Source: Sphingobium sp. V4 (lineage in GTDB: Bacteria > Pseudomonadota > Alphaproteobacteria > Sphingomonadales > Sphingomonadaceae). Taken from it: DNA of 64,000 nucleotides. Each line of letters begins with the position of its first letter. The stretch's first letter is position 1. Of the stretch, positions 47,204 to 56,741 are shown piece by piece. A model generated the notes under the pieces. That model saw only the letters and a list, made by a program, of their open reading frames with translations, was not told the origin of the DNA and did not search any database. The translations under genes and the position numbers were made by a program. Location: positions 1,736,001-1,800,000 of the forward strand of contig NZ_CP081001.1 in the NCBI RefSeq assembly GCF_029590555.1. The letters are read 5' to 3'.

Positions 47204-47458
47204 TCAGCCGCGTTCTCCCGAACGGGGCGGTGGCGGGGGCGGCGGCGGGGGACAGGGCGGCCCCTGGATCGCATGATAAATGCCATCGGTCGTGTAATAG
47301 CCGTCGATGATGCCGTCGCCGTCGCGATCGGCGGCCACCGTACCGGCGATAGCGCCGGGGCCGACCGGCGGTGCCGTCGTGACCGGGGCCTCATTCTTGG
47401 AGCAGGCGCTCAGAGCCAGTAGCCCTGCAGCAGCCAATGCCATGGATTTGAATTGCAT
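47204..47458 (-). CDS. Small lipoprotein with Ca-loop-like motif and polyproline tail
   Basis: 84 residues from ATG 47458, behind GGGAGAG; a longer frame to 47536 lacks a signal. Lipobox LLALSAC places the lipidated Cys at C19. The mature part has DRDGDGIIDGYYTTDGIYH, resembling an EF-hand/dockerin-type calcium loop, followed by a run of nine prolines and RSGERG. It ends three bases before the L,D-transpeptidase start, whose ribosome binding site lies in its last codons. Role unknown; perhaps an envelope partner of that enzyme. Confidence 0.72.
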   Translation of the reverse strand: MQFKSMALAAAGLLALSACSKNEAPVTTAPPVGPGAIAGTVAADRDGDGIIDGYYTTDGIYHAIQGPPCPPPPPPPPPRSGERG

Positions 47459-47609
47459 ATACTCTCCCTGGACGCGGAACGGAAAACCGCCCGACGCCGT
47501 TAGACCTCCCACCACCATAAGGTGGCGGAGGGCCAACGTCTAAAGTTGCGAAACGAATCCATTACCCGACCGCAATGACGGCAAATGGTGCATTAACAGC
47601 GTCAGTCCG

Positions 47610-48488
47610 TTAGGGCGTCACCCAATCGGCCGAGGCGATACCCTGCGCATAGAGCAGCACCGACAGATCGCCATGCACGATCTCCGCTGCGGCGGCCGCG
47701 CGGGTCTTGGGCTTGGCATGATAGGCGACCCCCAGCCCCGCCCCCTCGATCATCGGAATGTCATTGGCGCCGTCCCCGACCGCCAGCGTCAGCGCGCGAT
47801 CGATGCCACCGGCGATCGCCGCTTCCAGCTCCGCCCGCTTGCGCGCCGCATCGACGATCGGCGTAGTCACCGTTCCCAGCAACGCGCCGTCCGCAATCTC
47901 CAACTCATTGGCCACCGCCGCATCGAAGCCGATCTCCTCGGCCACCGGGCCGGTGAAGCGGGTGAAGCCGCCGGACACCAGCAGGGTCTTGGCGCCACGC
48001 GCCTTCATCGTGCGGACCAGCGCCCTGGCCCCCCCCATGATGACGACGCGCTCGTCGCGACACTGGTCGATGGCGCTGTCCGCCAGCCCCTTGAGCAGCG
48101 CGACCCGGCCGTGCAACGCGCCCGCGAAATCCAGTTCGCCTCGCATCGCCCGCTCTGTAATTTCGGCAATCTGCGGCTTGATCCCCGCATAGTCGGCCAG
48201 CTCATCGATGCATTCGACCGTGATCATGGTCGAATCCATGTCGGCGATCAGCAGCTTCTTCTCGCGGTTGGCGACCGGCTGAACGATGACGTCCACGCCC
48301 TGCCCCCAGTCGGTCAGCGCCGCGCGGGCCTGGACCGGATCGGCCGCGAACAAGAGGTCGGCTGCCTTGTCGCGGTCGAGCCAGGCCGTTTCCCCCGGCC
48401 GGCAGCCGGCATCACGCAGTCGGTCGGCGGCTTCGGAAATATCCCCCTGCCCGATCGAGCCACTTGCCACTAAGGTCGCGACGAACAT
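47610..48488 (-). CDS. serB: Phosphoserine phosphatase
   Basis: 292 residues from ATG 48488, behind GGAG; the frame is open to 48626 but that would read into miaA. HAD phosphatase with the nucleophile motif [23 protein letters not shown] (DxDST), [12 protein letters not shown] (motif II Ser) and [21 protein letters not shown] (motif IV). It carries an N-terminal ACT-like region. It makes L-serine from phosphoserine. Its start codon overlaps that of miaA on the other strand. Confidence 0.93.
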   Translation of the reverse strand: MFVATLVASGSIGQGDISEAADRLRDAGCRPGETAWLDRDKAADLLFAADPVQARAALTDWGQGVDVIVQPVANREKKLLIADMDSTMITVECIDELADYAGIKPQIAEITERAMRGELDFAGALHGRVALLKGLADSAIDQCRDERVVIMGGARALVRTMKARGAKTLLVSGGFTRFTGPVAEEIGFDAAVANELEIADGALLGTVTTPIVDAARKRAELEAAIAGGIDRALTLAVGDGANDIPMIEGAGLGVAYHAKPKTRAAAAAEIVHGDLSVLLYAQGIASADWVTP

Positions 48489-49443
48489 GAACACTCCTGC
48501 ACCAAATCCCGAAACCGGCCGGGGCGAATCCCGCCCACGGGTCGCGCTTATTGCCGGGCCGACCGCCAGCGGCAAGAGCGCGCTGGCCTGTCGCCTGGCC
48601 AAAGCGACCGATGGCGTCGTCATCAATGCCGACGCCAGTCAGGTCTATGCCGATCTGGCCATCCTGTCAGCACGCCCCTCGCCAGAGGAAATGGGTGACG
48701 TGCCGCATCGCCTGTTCGGCCATATCGACGGGGCGGAGGCCTGCACCGCGCCACGCTGGGCAGCCGAGGCGAAGGCGGAGATCGCCGCGGCCCATGCCGC
48801 CGGCAGGCTGCCTGTGCTGGTCGGCGGCACCGGCCTCTATATCCGCACCCTGCTCGACGGCATCGCCCCGGTGCCGGAGATCGACCCCGACATACGCACC
48901 GCCGTCCGCGCACTGGCCGTTGCGGACGCCCACGCCGCCCTGACCCGCGAAGATCCGGAAGCTGCCGCCCGGCTTGCGCCTGCCGATACCACGCGCGTCG
49001 CTCGTGCGCTGGAAGTGGTGCGATCGACCGGCATCCCGCTCAAGACCTGGCAGCAGCATAAGGAAGGCGGCATCGGCGACCGTGTCAGCCTGGTGCCGAT
49101 GATCCTGCGGCCGCCGCGCGACTGGCTGATCGAGCGTTGCGACCGGCGTTTCGTCCAGATGGTGGAGGGCGGCGCGATCCCGGAAGTGTCAGCGCTGCTC
49201 GCCCGCCAGCTCAACCCGGACCTGCCGGTGATGCGGGCGATCGGGGTGCCGGAAATCGCAGCCTTGCTGAAAGGCGACAGCGACATGGACACTTGTATCG
49301 CAAAAGGCAGCCTGGCCACGCGCCAATATGCCAAGCGGCAATATACCTGGTTCACCAACCAGCCCCCACAGAGTTGGCCGCGCGAAGAGCGCGAAATAGA
49401 TGATAAAATTATCGGTGAATTAGCAATTAAATTACAACATTAG
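48487..49443 (+). CDS. miaA: tRNA dimethylallyltransferase
   Basis: 318 residues from ATG 48487. P-loop GPTASGKS (residues 24-31), [12 protein letters not shown], the DMAPP/tRNA-binding [17 protein letters not shown], and the C-terminal [17 protein letters not shown] typical of MiaA. It isopentenylates A37 of tRNAs that read UNN codons. The ribosome binding site before ATG 48487 is weak, and upstream in-frame extension would lie in serB. The 3' end is AT-rich. Confidence 0.94.
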   Translation: MNTPAPNPETGRGESRPRVALIAGPTASGKSALACRLAKATDGVVINADASQVYADLAILSARPSPEEMGDVPHRLFGHIDGAEACTAPRWAAEAKAEIAAAHAAGRLPVLVGGTGLYIRTLLDGIAPVPEIDPDIRTAVRALAVADAHAALTREDPEAAARLAPADTTRVARALEVVRSTGIPLKTWQQHKEGGIGDRVSLVPMILRPPRDWLIERCDRRFVQMVEGGAIPEVSALLARQLNPDLPVMRAIGVPEIAALLKGDSDMDTCIAKGSLATRQYAKRQYTWFTNQPPQSWPREEREIDDKIIGELAIKLQH

Positions 49444-49544
49444 GGGTTGACCCGTCATTTTCTGTCCACTAGAGGCAGGCGCCTTGCCATTAAAAGCGCT
49501 TGGGCGCAAAGCACGCCCCCTTGCATCAACGGAGGAGTAACATC

Positions 49545-51296
49545 GTGGCCGAAAAGAGCGGCGCGGACATATTGGTCGAATGCCTGGTCGATCTGGGCGT
49601 CGAAGTCGTGTTCGGCTATCCGGGCGGCGCTGTGCTGCCCATCTATGACGCGCTCTACAATCATCCCACGATCAAGCATGTGCTCGTCCGCCACGAACAG
49701 GGCGCGACCCACATGGCGGAGGGCTATGCCCGCTCCACCGGCAAGCCCGGCGTCGTGCTGGTCACGTCCGGCCCCGGCGCGACCAATGCCGTCACCGGCA
49801 TCACCGATGCGCTGCTCGATTCGATCCCCATGGTCGTCATCACCGGACAGGTCCCCACGCAGCTGATCGGCACCGACGCTTTTCAGGAAGCTGACACGGT
49901 CGGCATCACGCGCCACTGCACCAAGCATAATTATCTGGTGAAGACACCCGGCCGCCTGGCCGAGGTCGTTCATGAGGCCTTCCATATCGCCACCACCGGC
50001 CGCCCCGGCCCGGTCGTCGTGGACATTCCCAAGAATGTCCAGATCGCGACCGCGCCCTATGCGAGGCCGGAACTCAAGGTCCACGCCAGCTATCATCCGC
50101 AGACCAAGGGGGACGCCGCCGCAATCGACGCGGCGGTCGAGATGCTGGCCGCGGCCGAGCGCCCGATCCTCTACACCGGCGGCGGCGTCATCAATAGCGG
50201 TCCGCAGGCCAGCGCATTGCTGCGCGAACTGGCGGCGCTGACCGGTGCGCCCGTGACCTCGACACTGATGGGCCTGGGCGCCTTCCCCGCCTCGTCCGAC
50301 CAGTGGGTCGGGATGCTGGGGATGCACGGCACCTATGAAGCCAATTGGGCGATGAACCAGGCCGACCTGATCCTGTGCGTCGGCGCGCGCTTCGACGACC
50401 GCGTCACCGGCCGGCTCGACGCGTTCGCCCCCAATAGCAAGAAAGTCCATATCGACATCGACCGCAGCTCGATCAACAAGATCGTCGATGTCGATGTCGC
50501 AGTGGTCGCCGACGTCGCCAGCGCGCTGGAAGATATGATCGCGCTTTGGAAACAGCGCGACCACCATAAGGCGGACCTGTCCGAATGGTGGGCGCGGATC
50601 GCCGGCTGGCGCGCGCGCAAGAGCCTGGACTATGCCGAGAGCGGCGCCGAGATCATGCCCCAGCGGGCGATCGCCGATCTGTACAAGGCGTGTCAGGCCA
50701 CCGGCAAGGACGTCATCATCACCACCGAAGTCGGCCAACACCAGATGTGGGCGGCCCAGCATTTCGGGTTCGAGGCGCCCAACAAATGGCTGACCTCGGG
50801 CGGTCTCGGCACCATGGGCTATGGGTTCCCCGCCGCCATCGGCGCGCAGATGGGCAATCCCGACAGCATCAGCATCTGCATCGCCGGCGACGCTTCGATC
50901 CAGATGAACATCCAGGAAATGGGGACCGCGACCCAATATCGCCTGCCGGTCAAGATCTTCATCCTCAACAATGAATATATGGGGATGGTCCGCCAGTGGC
51001 AGGAACTGACCTATGAAAGTCGTTATTCCAACAGCTATTCCGACAGCCTGCCCGACTTCGTGAAGCTGGGCGAAGCCTATGGCTGGACCGGCATCCGGAT
51101 CGAGGGACCGCAGGAACTGGAAGCCGGCATCCGCCAGATGCTGGAAACCGACGGCCCGGTGATCGTCGATTGCCGCGTGGCGAAGCTCAGCAACTGCTTC
51201 CCGATGATCCCGTCGGGCGCGGCCCATACCGAGATGCTCCTCGATCCCAACCAGATCGAAGGCGTGATGTCGGACGAGGCGAAGGCGCTGGTGTGA
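49545..51296 (+). CDS. ilvB: Acetolactate synthase large subunit
   Basis: 583 residues from GTG 49545, behind a strong GGAGGAG (49531-49537); the extension to 49500 has no signal. ThDP enzyme with VVFGYPGGAVLPIYDAL, HEQGATHMAEGYARSTGKPG (catalytic Glu region), and the ThDP/Mg motif IAGDASIQMNIQEMGTATQ..KIFILNN. It condenses pyruvate to acetolactate (or with 2-oxobutyrate) in Val/Leu/Ile synthesis. A TTGACC at 49445-49450 may be part of its -35 region. Confidence 0.95.
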   Translation: MAEKSGADILVECLVDLGVEVVFGYPGGAVLPIYDALYNHPTIKHVLVRHEQGATHMAEGYARSTGKPGVVLVTSGPGATNAVTGITDALLDSIPMVVITGQVPTQLIGTDAFQEADTVGITRHCTKHNYLVKTPGRLAEVVHEAFHIATTGRPGPVVVDIPKNVQIATAPYARPELKVHASYHPQTKGDAAAIDAAVEMLAAAERPILYTGGGVINSGPQASALLRELAALTGAPVTSTLMGLGAFPASSDQWVGMLGMHGTYEANWAMNQADLILCVGARFDDRVTGRLDAFAPNSKKVHIDIDRSSINKIVDVDVAVVADVASALEDMIALWKQRDHHKADLSEWWARIAGWRARKSLDYAESGAEIMPQRAIADLYKACQATGKDVIITTEVGQHQMWAAQHFGFEAPNKWLTSGGLGTMGYGFPAAIGAQMGNPDSISICIAGDASIQMNIQEMGTATQYRLPVKIFILNNEYMGMVRQWQELTYESRYSNSYSDSLPDFVKLGEAYGWTGIRIEGPQELEAGIRQMLETDGPVIVDCRVAKLSNCFPMIPSGAAHTEMLLDPNQIEGVMSDEAKALV

Positions 51297-51306
51297 AGGC
51301 ACGGAT

Positions 51307-51663
51307 GTGACGCAACATCTGAAGCTCCGTATCCATGTGACGGAGCCATGGGATTTCGAGAGGGTCGCGGGGACCGCCGAACTGACCGGCTGGACCGTCG
51401 ACCATGTCGATCCGGACAATGGGGAATGGGAAGTGCATCTGGACCAGGGGTTCGATTTCAACAAGCGGCATATCGGCACGCTGCTGGCCGGTCCCCGCTA
51501 TGTCGGCGAACGACTGGACCGGATGTTCGACACGGTGACGGGCTTTCCGGTACGCCTTGCCCATCGCCTCGACGGTGACTGGCAGTTCGCCTTCGCCGCC
51601 ACGATTTCGCAGCGCCCAGACAAGGTCAGGCGCGAAGACCAGGACAGCGGGACGACCATCTGA
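51307..51663 (+). CDS. Unknown protein nested in the ilvB-ilvN operon
   Basis: 118 codons from GTG 51307, ten bases after ilvB, and its stop overlaps the ilvN start (TGATG at 51661-51665). No signal peptide, membrane segment or recognised domain. The protein is alternating beta and charged (LRIHVTEPWDFERVAGTAELTG..., DVDPDNGEWEVHLDQGFDF), with a helix around KRHIGTLLAGPRYVGERLDRMFD. I cannot assign a function. Translational coupling on both sides indicates a role with acetolactate synthase, such as a stability or regulatory factor, or a conserved passenger. Confidence 0.75.
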   Translation: MTQHLKLRIHVTEPWDFERVAGTAELTGWTVDHVDPDNGEWEVHLDQGFDFNKRHIGTLLAGPRYVGERLDRMFDTVTGFPVRLAHRLDGDWQFAFAATISQRPDKVRREDQDSGTTI

Positions 51664-52178
51664 TGCATATCCAGGAAGAACTGAGCCAGCGGCACGTCCT
51701 GTCGCTGACCGTTTCCAACGAGGCCGGCATATTGGCGCGCATCGCGGGCCTGTTCACCGCGCGCGGCTATAATATCGACAGCCTGACCGTGGCGGACATC
51801 ACCGACGACCATGCGATCAGCCGCATCACCATCGTCACCAGCGGCCCGCCCAAGGTGATCGACCAGATCATCGCCCAGCTCGACCGGCTGGTGCCGGTCC
51901 ACAAGGTGACCGACCTGACCGAGAACGGTCCCTTTGTCGAGCGCGAGCTGGCGCTGGTGAAGGTCGCCGGCACGGGCGAGGACCGGATCGAGGCGCTGCG
52001 CCTGGCTGACGTGTTCCGGGCCAAGGTGGTCGACACCACGATCGAAAGCTTCATCTTTGAAATTACCGGCACGACCGAAAAGGTCGATAATTTCGTCGGC
52101 CTGATGCGGCAGATCGGCCTGGTCGAGGTCGGCCGCACCGGCGTCGTCGGCCTTATCCGCGGCAAGGAGCCGAACTGA
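51663..52178 (+). CDS. ilvN: Acetolactate synthase small (regulatory) subunit
   Basis: 171 residues. An N-terminal ACT domain (HVLSLTVSNEAGILARIAGLFTARGYNIDSLTVADITD) binds valine for feedback inhibition; the C-terminal half (ELALVKVAGTGEDRIEALRLADVFRAKVVDTT) matches the second ACT-like domain. It activates and regulates IlvB. Start overlaps the stop of the unknown gene. Also named ilvH in some annotations. Confidence 0.94.
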   Translation: MHIQEELSQRHVLSLTVSNEAGILARIAGLFTARGYNIDSLTVADITDDHAISRITIVTSGPPKVIDQIIAQLDRLVPVHKVTDLTENGPFVERELALVKVAGTGEDRIEALRLADVFRAKVVDTTIESFIFEITGTTEKVDNFVGLMRQIGLVEVGRTGVVGLIRGKEPN

Positions 52179-52212
52179 AGAAATTGCCCCTTTCCCCTCG
52201 TGGGAGAGGGAG

Positions 52213-52256
52213 GTCGAAAAGAGTCACGCGCCTCTTTTCGACATCGCATGGCGATG
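52213..52256. repeat. Double stem-loop in the ilvN-ilvC gap
   Basis: GTCGAAAAGAG (52213-52223) pairs exactly with CTCTTTTCGAC (52232-52242), and CATCGC (52242-52247) with GCGATG (52251-52256). The surrounding text (CCCCTCGTGGGAGAGGGAGG) is of a type that recurs between genes in related genomes. It lies inside an otherwise tight operon-like run, so it may attenuate, process or simply be a dispersed repeat. Confidence 0.5.
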
Positions 52257-52342
52257 GGAGGGCGAGGGCAAACCCCTGCCCCGCGCGCGGGTGGTTCCCC
52301 CTCACCGCAAATCTCGGCTCCGCAAGGCGCCAATCGGACTGA

Positions 52343-53377
<1,035 letters not shown>

Positions 53378-53436
53378 GCCAGTCCGGCAGCATAACCGGA
53401 ACGATCCGTTTCCGGTTACGCCTCTGGAACAATCGA

Positions 53437-53476
53437 GGGGCGCCGCATATTGTTGCGGCGCCCCTTGAGCGTTTTT
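53437..53476 (+). terminator. Rho-independent terminator of ilvC
   Basis: GGGGCGCCGCA (53437-53447) and TGCGGCGCCCC (53454-53464) form a perfect 11-bp stem, loop TATTGT, then TTGAGCGTTTTT. An imperfect upstream hairpin (TAACCGGAA / TTTCCGGTTA, 53393-53418) precedes it. Confidence 0.85.
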
Positions 53477-53490
53477 CGGAGACCATTCTC

Positions 53491-54108
53491 ATGCGCAAAT
53501 TTCTGATCCCTGCCGCCGCCCTTGTCGCCATTGCCGGCGGCACTGCCCTGATTGCCCAGATGCCCGCCCCCGGCAGCAAGGACGTCGCGAAAGTCACGGG
53601 AGGCACATACAAGGTCGATGGCGGCCACAGCCAGGTCGTCTTCGCCTGGGATCATATGGGCTTCACCAACAATATGGGTACGATCGCCGAACCGACCGGC
53701 ACGCTGACCCTCGACAAGGCAAATCCTGCGGCTTCGAAGGTTTCTGTCGAATTCACGGTCGCCAAGCTGCGGACCGGCGTGCCCAAGCTGGACGAGCATC
53801 TGATGACGGCGGATTTCTTCGATGCCGCCAAATTTCCCACCGCGACCTTCGTTTCGACTGCCGTCAAGCCCGAAGGGGCGACCGGGGCCGAGATCACTGG
53901 CAATCTTACCATCAAGGGCGTGACCAAGCCCGTGACGCTGGACGCCGAATTTTACGGTGCGGGCATTCAGCCGATGAGCAAGAAGGAAAATATCGGTTTC
54001 ATCGCCACCGCGACGATCAAACGCAGCGATTTCAACATGAGCTATGGCGTCCCGATGGTCGGCGACGCGATCGAGTTGAAGATCATCGCCGGTTTCGAGA
54101 AGCAATAA
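53491..54108 (+). CDS. YceI-family periplasmic protein (first copy)
   Basis: 205 residues. Signal peptide 1-23 (LVAIAGGTALIAQM). Lipocalin-like YceI domain: GGTYKVDGGHSQVVFAWDHMGFTNNMG, the usual YceI opening, then VKLRTG-type strand (AKLRTGVPKLDEHL), FPTATFVSTAV, and the C-terminal TIKRSDFNMSYGVPMVGD. Such proteins bind isoprenoid-type ligands. Followed after 3 bp by a second YceI gene. Confidence 0.9.
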   Translation: MRKFLIPAAALVAIAGGTALIAQMPAPGSKDVAKVTGGTYKVDGGHSQVVFAWDHMGFTNNMGTIAEPTGTLTLDKANPAASKVSVEFTVAKLRTGVPKLDEHLMTADFFDAAKFPTATFVSTAVKPEGATGAEITGNLTIKGVTKPVTLDAEFYGAGIQPMSKKENIGFIATATIKRSDFNMSYGVPMVGDAIELKIIAGFEKQ

Positions 54109-54111
54109 ATC

Positions 54112-54726
54112 ATGCGTCTGCCGGCACAGGCAATCCTGCTTCTAGGCATGATGATGCTTGTGCCGGCAGCGGCCACGCCGCCGCCCGCGCCTCCGGCACA
54201 GGCGGCGCTTTACGTGCCCGGCCGCTATCAGGTGGATGGCGCCGCGACCAAGGTTCATTTTCATGTTAAGGCGCTGATCGGCAGCTATGAGGGTGATTTC
54301 GTTGATCCCGAAGGCGCTGTCGTGATCGACGCCGCACTGCCTGGCCGCGCCGCCATCGACATCCGGTTCCCGGTCGAAAAGCTGACCACCGGCGACGCAT
54401 CGACCGACGCGATGCTGAAGGGCGAGAGCTTCTTCGACATGGCGCGCTTCCCGACCATCCGCTTCACCGCGCAGGACGCACCGCTCGCCAGCAGCGTTGC
54501 GACGACGTCGATTTCGGGCGAATTGACCATGCATGGCCAAAGCCACCCGATCACCCTCTCCGTCCGGCTGGTCGGCGTGACGCCGGATGAGGCGCCCGGC
54601 CTGTCGGTGCTGCACTTCGCCGGGACGACCTCGGTCGAGCGCAGCCAGTTCGGCATGGGTTTCGGACGCCCGTTCGTTTCCGACCGCGTCGACCTCGCCA
54701 TCGACGCAATCTTCCGTCGCTCCTGA
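54112..54726 (+). CDS. YceI-family periplasmic protein (second copy)
   Basis: 204 residues with a signal peptide (AILLLGMMMLVPAAATPP). YceI domain: GRYQVDGAATKVHFHVKALIGSYEGDF, FPVEKLTTGDASTDAMLKGESFFDMARFPTIRFTAQD, and TSVERSQFGMGFGRPFVSDRV. Divergent in sequence from the first copy, so a duplication followed by specialisation, or two ligands, is likely. Co-transcribed with it. Confidence 0.9.
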   Translation: MRLPAQAILLLGMMMLVPAAATPPPAPPAQAALYVPGRYQVDGAATKVHFHVKALIGSYEGDFVDPEGAVVIDAALPGRAAIDIRFPVEKLTTGDASTDAMLKGESFFDMARFPTIRFTAQDAPLASSVATTSISGELTMHGQSHPITLSVRLVGVTPDEAPGLSVLHFAGTTSVERSQFGMGFGRPFVSDRVDLAIDAIFRRS

Positions 54727-54786
54727 ACGGCCTTCTGCAAGAATCATCTTTACCCTGACCCTCGAAAAGGGTTAAGGGGACGCATC

Positions 54787-54834
54787 ATGCAGAGCCGCGC
54801 GCTTCTTACCCTGCTACGACTTACACGCCCTTAG
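54787..54834 (+). CDS. leuL: leuA leader peptide (Leu-rich)
   Basis: A 15-residue frame from ATG 54787 with AAGGGGA ahead: MQSRALLTLLRLTRP, then TAG at 54832. Five of 15 residues are Leu, coded CTT, CTT, CTG, CTA, CTT. CTT and CTA are uncommon in the neighbouring GC-rich genes, so the peptide is tuned to be slowed by low charged tRNA-Leu. The stop lies inside the first RNA hairpin. This is the layout of a leu attenuator. Naming is by function, not by a matched family. Confidence 0.75.
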   Translation: MQSRALLTLLRLTRP

Positions 54835-54933
54835 GCGTGGCTTTTGTGCTGCCTTCCGGCTAAGGGCAGCGTTGATCCGCCTAAGGGCATCCATCACAGT
54901 CAAGTCGTATCCGTAGGGGCGAACATGCGCCCC
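54824..54933 (+). promoter_or_regulatory. Transcription/translation attenuator of leuA
   Basis: Stem 1: CACGCC (54824-54829) with GGCGTG (54834-54839), followed by GCTTTT. Stem 2: GCTGCC (54848-54853) with GGCAGC (54865-54870). Alternative: GCCCTTAGGCG (54827-54837) is the exact complement of CGCCTAAGGGC (54878-54888), excluding stem 1. Stem 3: GGGGCG (54916-54921) with CGCCCC (54928-54933), eight bases before the leuA Shine-Dalgarno GAGAAG. Stalling on the Leu codons would decide which fold forms. Which stem terminates is unclear, because no strong U-run follows any. Confidence 0.7.
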
Positions 54934-54958
54934 GACCGCTGAGAAGTAGTTTGATCCC

Positions 54959-56632
54959 ATGATGCTGACCGATCCCACCCTGAAATATCGCGCCTTCCCG
55001 CAGGTCGACCTGCCCGATCGCCAATGGCCGTCCAAGGTCATCACCGCGCCGCCGCGCTGGCTGTCGACCGATCTGCGCGACGGCAACCAGTCGCTGATCG
55101 ACCCGATGAACGCGGAAAAGAAGCGCCGCTTCTTCGACCTGCTGCTCAAGGTCGGCGTCAAGGAGATCGAGATCGGCTTCCCCGCCTCGGGCGCGACCGA
55201 TTTCGACTTCATCAGCGGGCTGGTGCAGAGCGGCGCGATCCCCGACGATGTGATGCCGCAGGTGCTGACCCAGGCGCGCGCCGACCTGATCGCCACCACC
55301 TTCGATTCGCTGCGCGGCGCGAAACAGGCGATCGTCCACGTCTACAACGCCGTGTCGCCCGCCTGGCGCGACATCGTGTTCCAGATGGACCGGCCGCAGA
55401 TCCGCGAGATCGCCGTCACCGCCGCCAAGCTGCTGCGCGACAATGCGGCGCGCCTGCCCGATACCGACTGGCATTTCGAATATTCGCCGGAAACCTTCTC
55501 TACCGCCGAACTGGATTTCAGCCTGGAGTGCTGCGAAGCGGTTATGGAGATTTTGCAGCCGACGCCGGAACGGCCACTGATCCTGAACCTGCCCGCCACG
55601 GTCGAGTGCGCGACGCCCAATATCTATGCCGATCAGATCGAATGGATCTGCCGCAATATCAGCAAGCGCGACAGCGTGGTGATTTCGCTGCACACCCATA
55701 ATGACCGCGGCACCGGCGTCGCCGCCGCCGAACTGGGTATCATGGCCGGCGCCGACCGCGTCGAAGGCTGCCTGTTCGGCAATGGCGAGCGCACCGGCAA
55801 TTGCGATCTGGTGACGGTCGCGCTGAACATGTACACGCAGGGGATCAATCCCGGCCTGGACTTCAGCGATATCGACGAAGTCATCCAGACGGTCGAATAT
55901 TGCAACCAGCTGCCGGTCCATCCGCGCCATCCCTATGCCGGCGAACTGGTGTTCACCGCCTTCTCCGGCAGCCATCAGGACGCGATCAAGAAGGGCTTTG
56001 CCGCACAGGAAGCGCGCAACGACCTGATCTGGAACGTCCCCTATCTGCCGATCGATCCCAAGGATCTGGGCCGCGACTATGAAGCGGTGATCCGCGTCAA
56101 TTCGCAGTCGGGCAAGGGCGGCGTCGCCTGGGTGCTGCAACAGGACAAGGGCTATAAGCTGCCCAAGCGGATGCAGGCCGACTTCTCGAAGGTGGTGCAG
56201 GCGCTGGCCGACGGGTCCAGCCGCGAACTGAACGCCGCCGATATTTCCGCCGCCTTCGACGAGCATTATCACCAGACCGACGACCAGCCCTATGCGCTGA
56301 TCGACTATCACGAGGGCGGCGCGGCGGGCGACCGCATCTTCACCGGCAAGATCATTCACAAGGGCGGCGAACGTTCGATTTCCGGGCGCGGCAACGGCCT
56401 CATCTCTTCGGTGCTGGCGGCGCTGCGCGACGAACTGGGCGTGGAACTGGAAATCGCCGATTATAATGAGCACGCCATCGGCGCAGGCAGCGACGTGAAC
56501 GCCGCCGCCTATGTCGAATGCCGCACGCCTGACGGCCGCACCGTCTTCGGCATCGGCACCGACAGCGACGTCGCGACCGCTTCGGTCAAGGCCGTGCTGT
56601 CGGCCGCGAACGGGATTGCGGTGCGGGGGTAA
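54959..56632 (+). CDS. leuA: 2-isopropylmalate synthase
   Basis: 557 residues, the long (LeuA type 2) form. TIM barrel with [23 protein letters not shown] (metal Asp and substrate Arg region), [19 protein letters not shown] (metal His pair) and [19 protein letters not shown]. The C-terminal regulatory domain gives Leu feedback inhibition. Start at ATG 54959 or the adjacent ATG 54962. First step of Leu synthesis, controlled by the leader above. Confidence 0.95.
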   Translation: MMLTDPTLKYRAFPQVDLPDRQWPSKVITAPPRWLSTDLRDGNQSLIDPMNAEKKRRFFDLLLKVGVKEIEIGFPASGATDFDFISGLVQSGAIPDDVMPQVLTQARADLIATTFDSLRGAKQAIVHVYNAVSPAWRDIVFQMDRPQIREIAVTAAKLLRDNAARLPDTDWHFEYSPETFSTAELDFSLECCEAVMEILQPTPERPLILNLPATVECATPNIYADQIEWICRNISKRDSVVISLHTHNDRGTGVAAAELGIMAGADRVEGCLFGNGERTGNCDLVTVALNMYTQGINPGLDFSDIDEVIQTVEYCNQLPVHPRHPYAGELVFTAFSGSHQDAIKKGFAAQEARNDLIWNVPYLPIDPKDLGRDYEAVIRVNSQSGKGGVAWVLQQDKGYKLPKRMQADFSKVVQALADGSSRELNAADISAAFDEHYHQTDDQPYALIDYHEGGAAGDRIFTGKIIHKGGERSISGRGNGLISSVLAALRDELGVELEIADYNEHAIGAGSDVNAAAYVECRTPDGRTVFGIGTDSDVATASVKAVLSAANGIAVRG

Positions 56633-56638
56633 GCAGAC

Positions 56639-56734
56639 TCCGTTCGCTTCGAGCCTGTCGAGAGGCTTTGCACGATGTTCGGCTTCGCTGAGCCGGGCAC
56701 GCCTCGCTTCTCGACTTCGCTCGAAACGAACGGA
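56639..56734. repeat. Imperfect inverted repeat (REP/MITE-like) after leuA
   Basis: Left arm TCCGTTCGCTTCGAGCCTGTCGAGAGGC (from 56639) and right arm GCCTCGCTTCTCGACTTCGCTCGAAACGAACGGA (56701-56734) are imperfect complements around about 34 bases. This style of repeat (TTCGAGC..GTCGAGAAG) is familiar from sphingomonad intergenic regions. A 14-bp piece, TCCGTTCGTTTCGA, recurs at 63421. Confidence 0.7.
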
Positions 56735-56741
56735 CGCTGTT

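Noticed and set aside
49444..49544. Possible ilvB leader peptide/attenuator
   Set aside because: No short frame rich in Val/Leu/Ile and no alternative stems were found, unlike at leuA.
49455..51479. Long open frame (about 674 codons) on the minus strand opposite ilvB
   Set aside because: It is the complement of a conserved enzyme in high-GC DNA, has no domain similarity, and no ribosome binding site; a shadow frame.
54881..56473. 530-codon minus-strand frame opposite leuA
   Set aside because: Antisense to a highly conserved gene and includes the attenuator region; no independent evidence.
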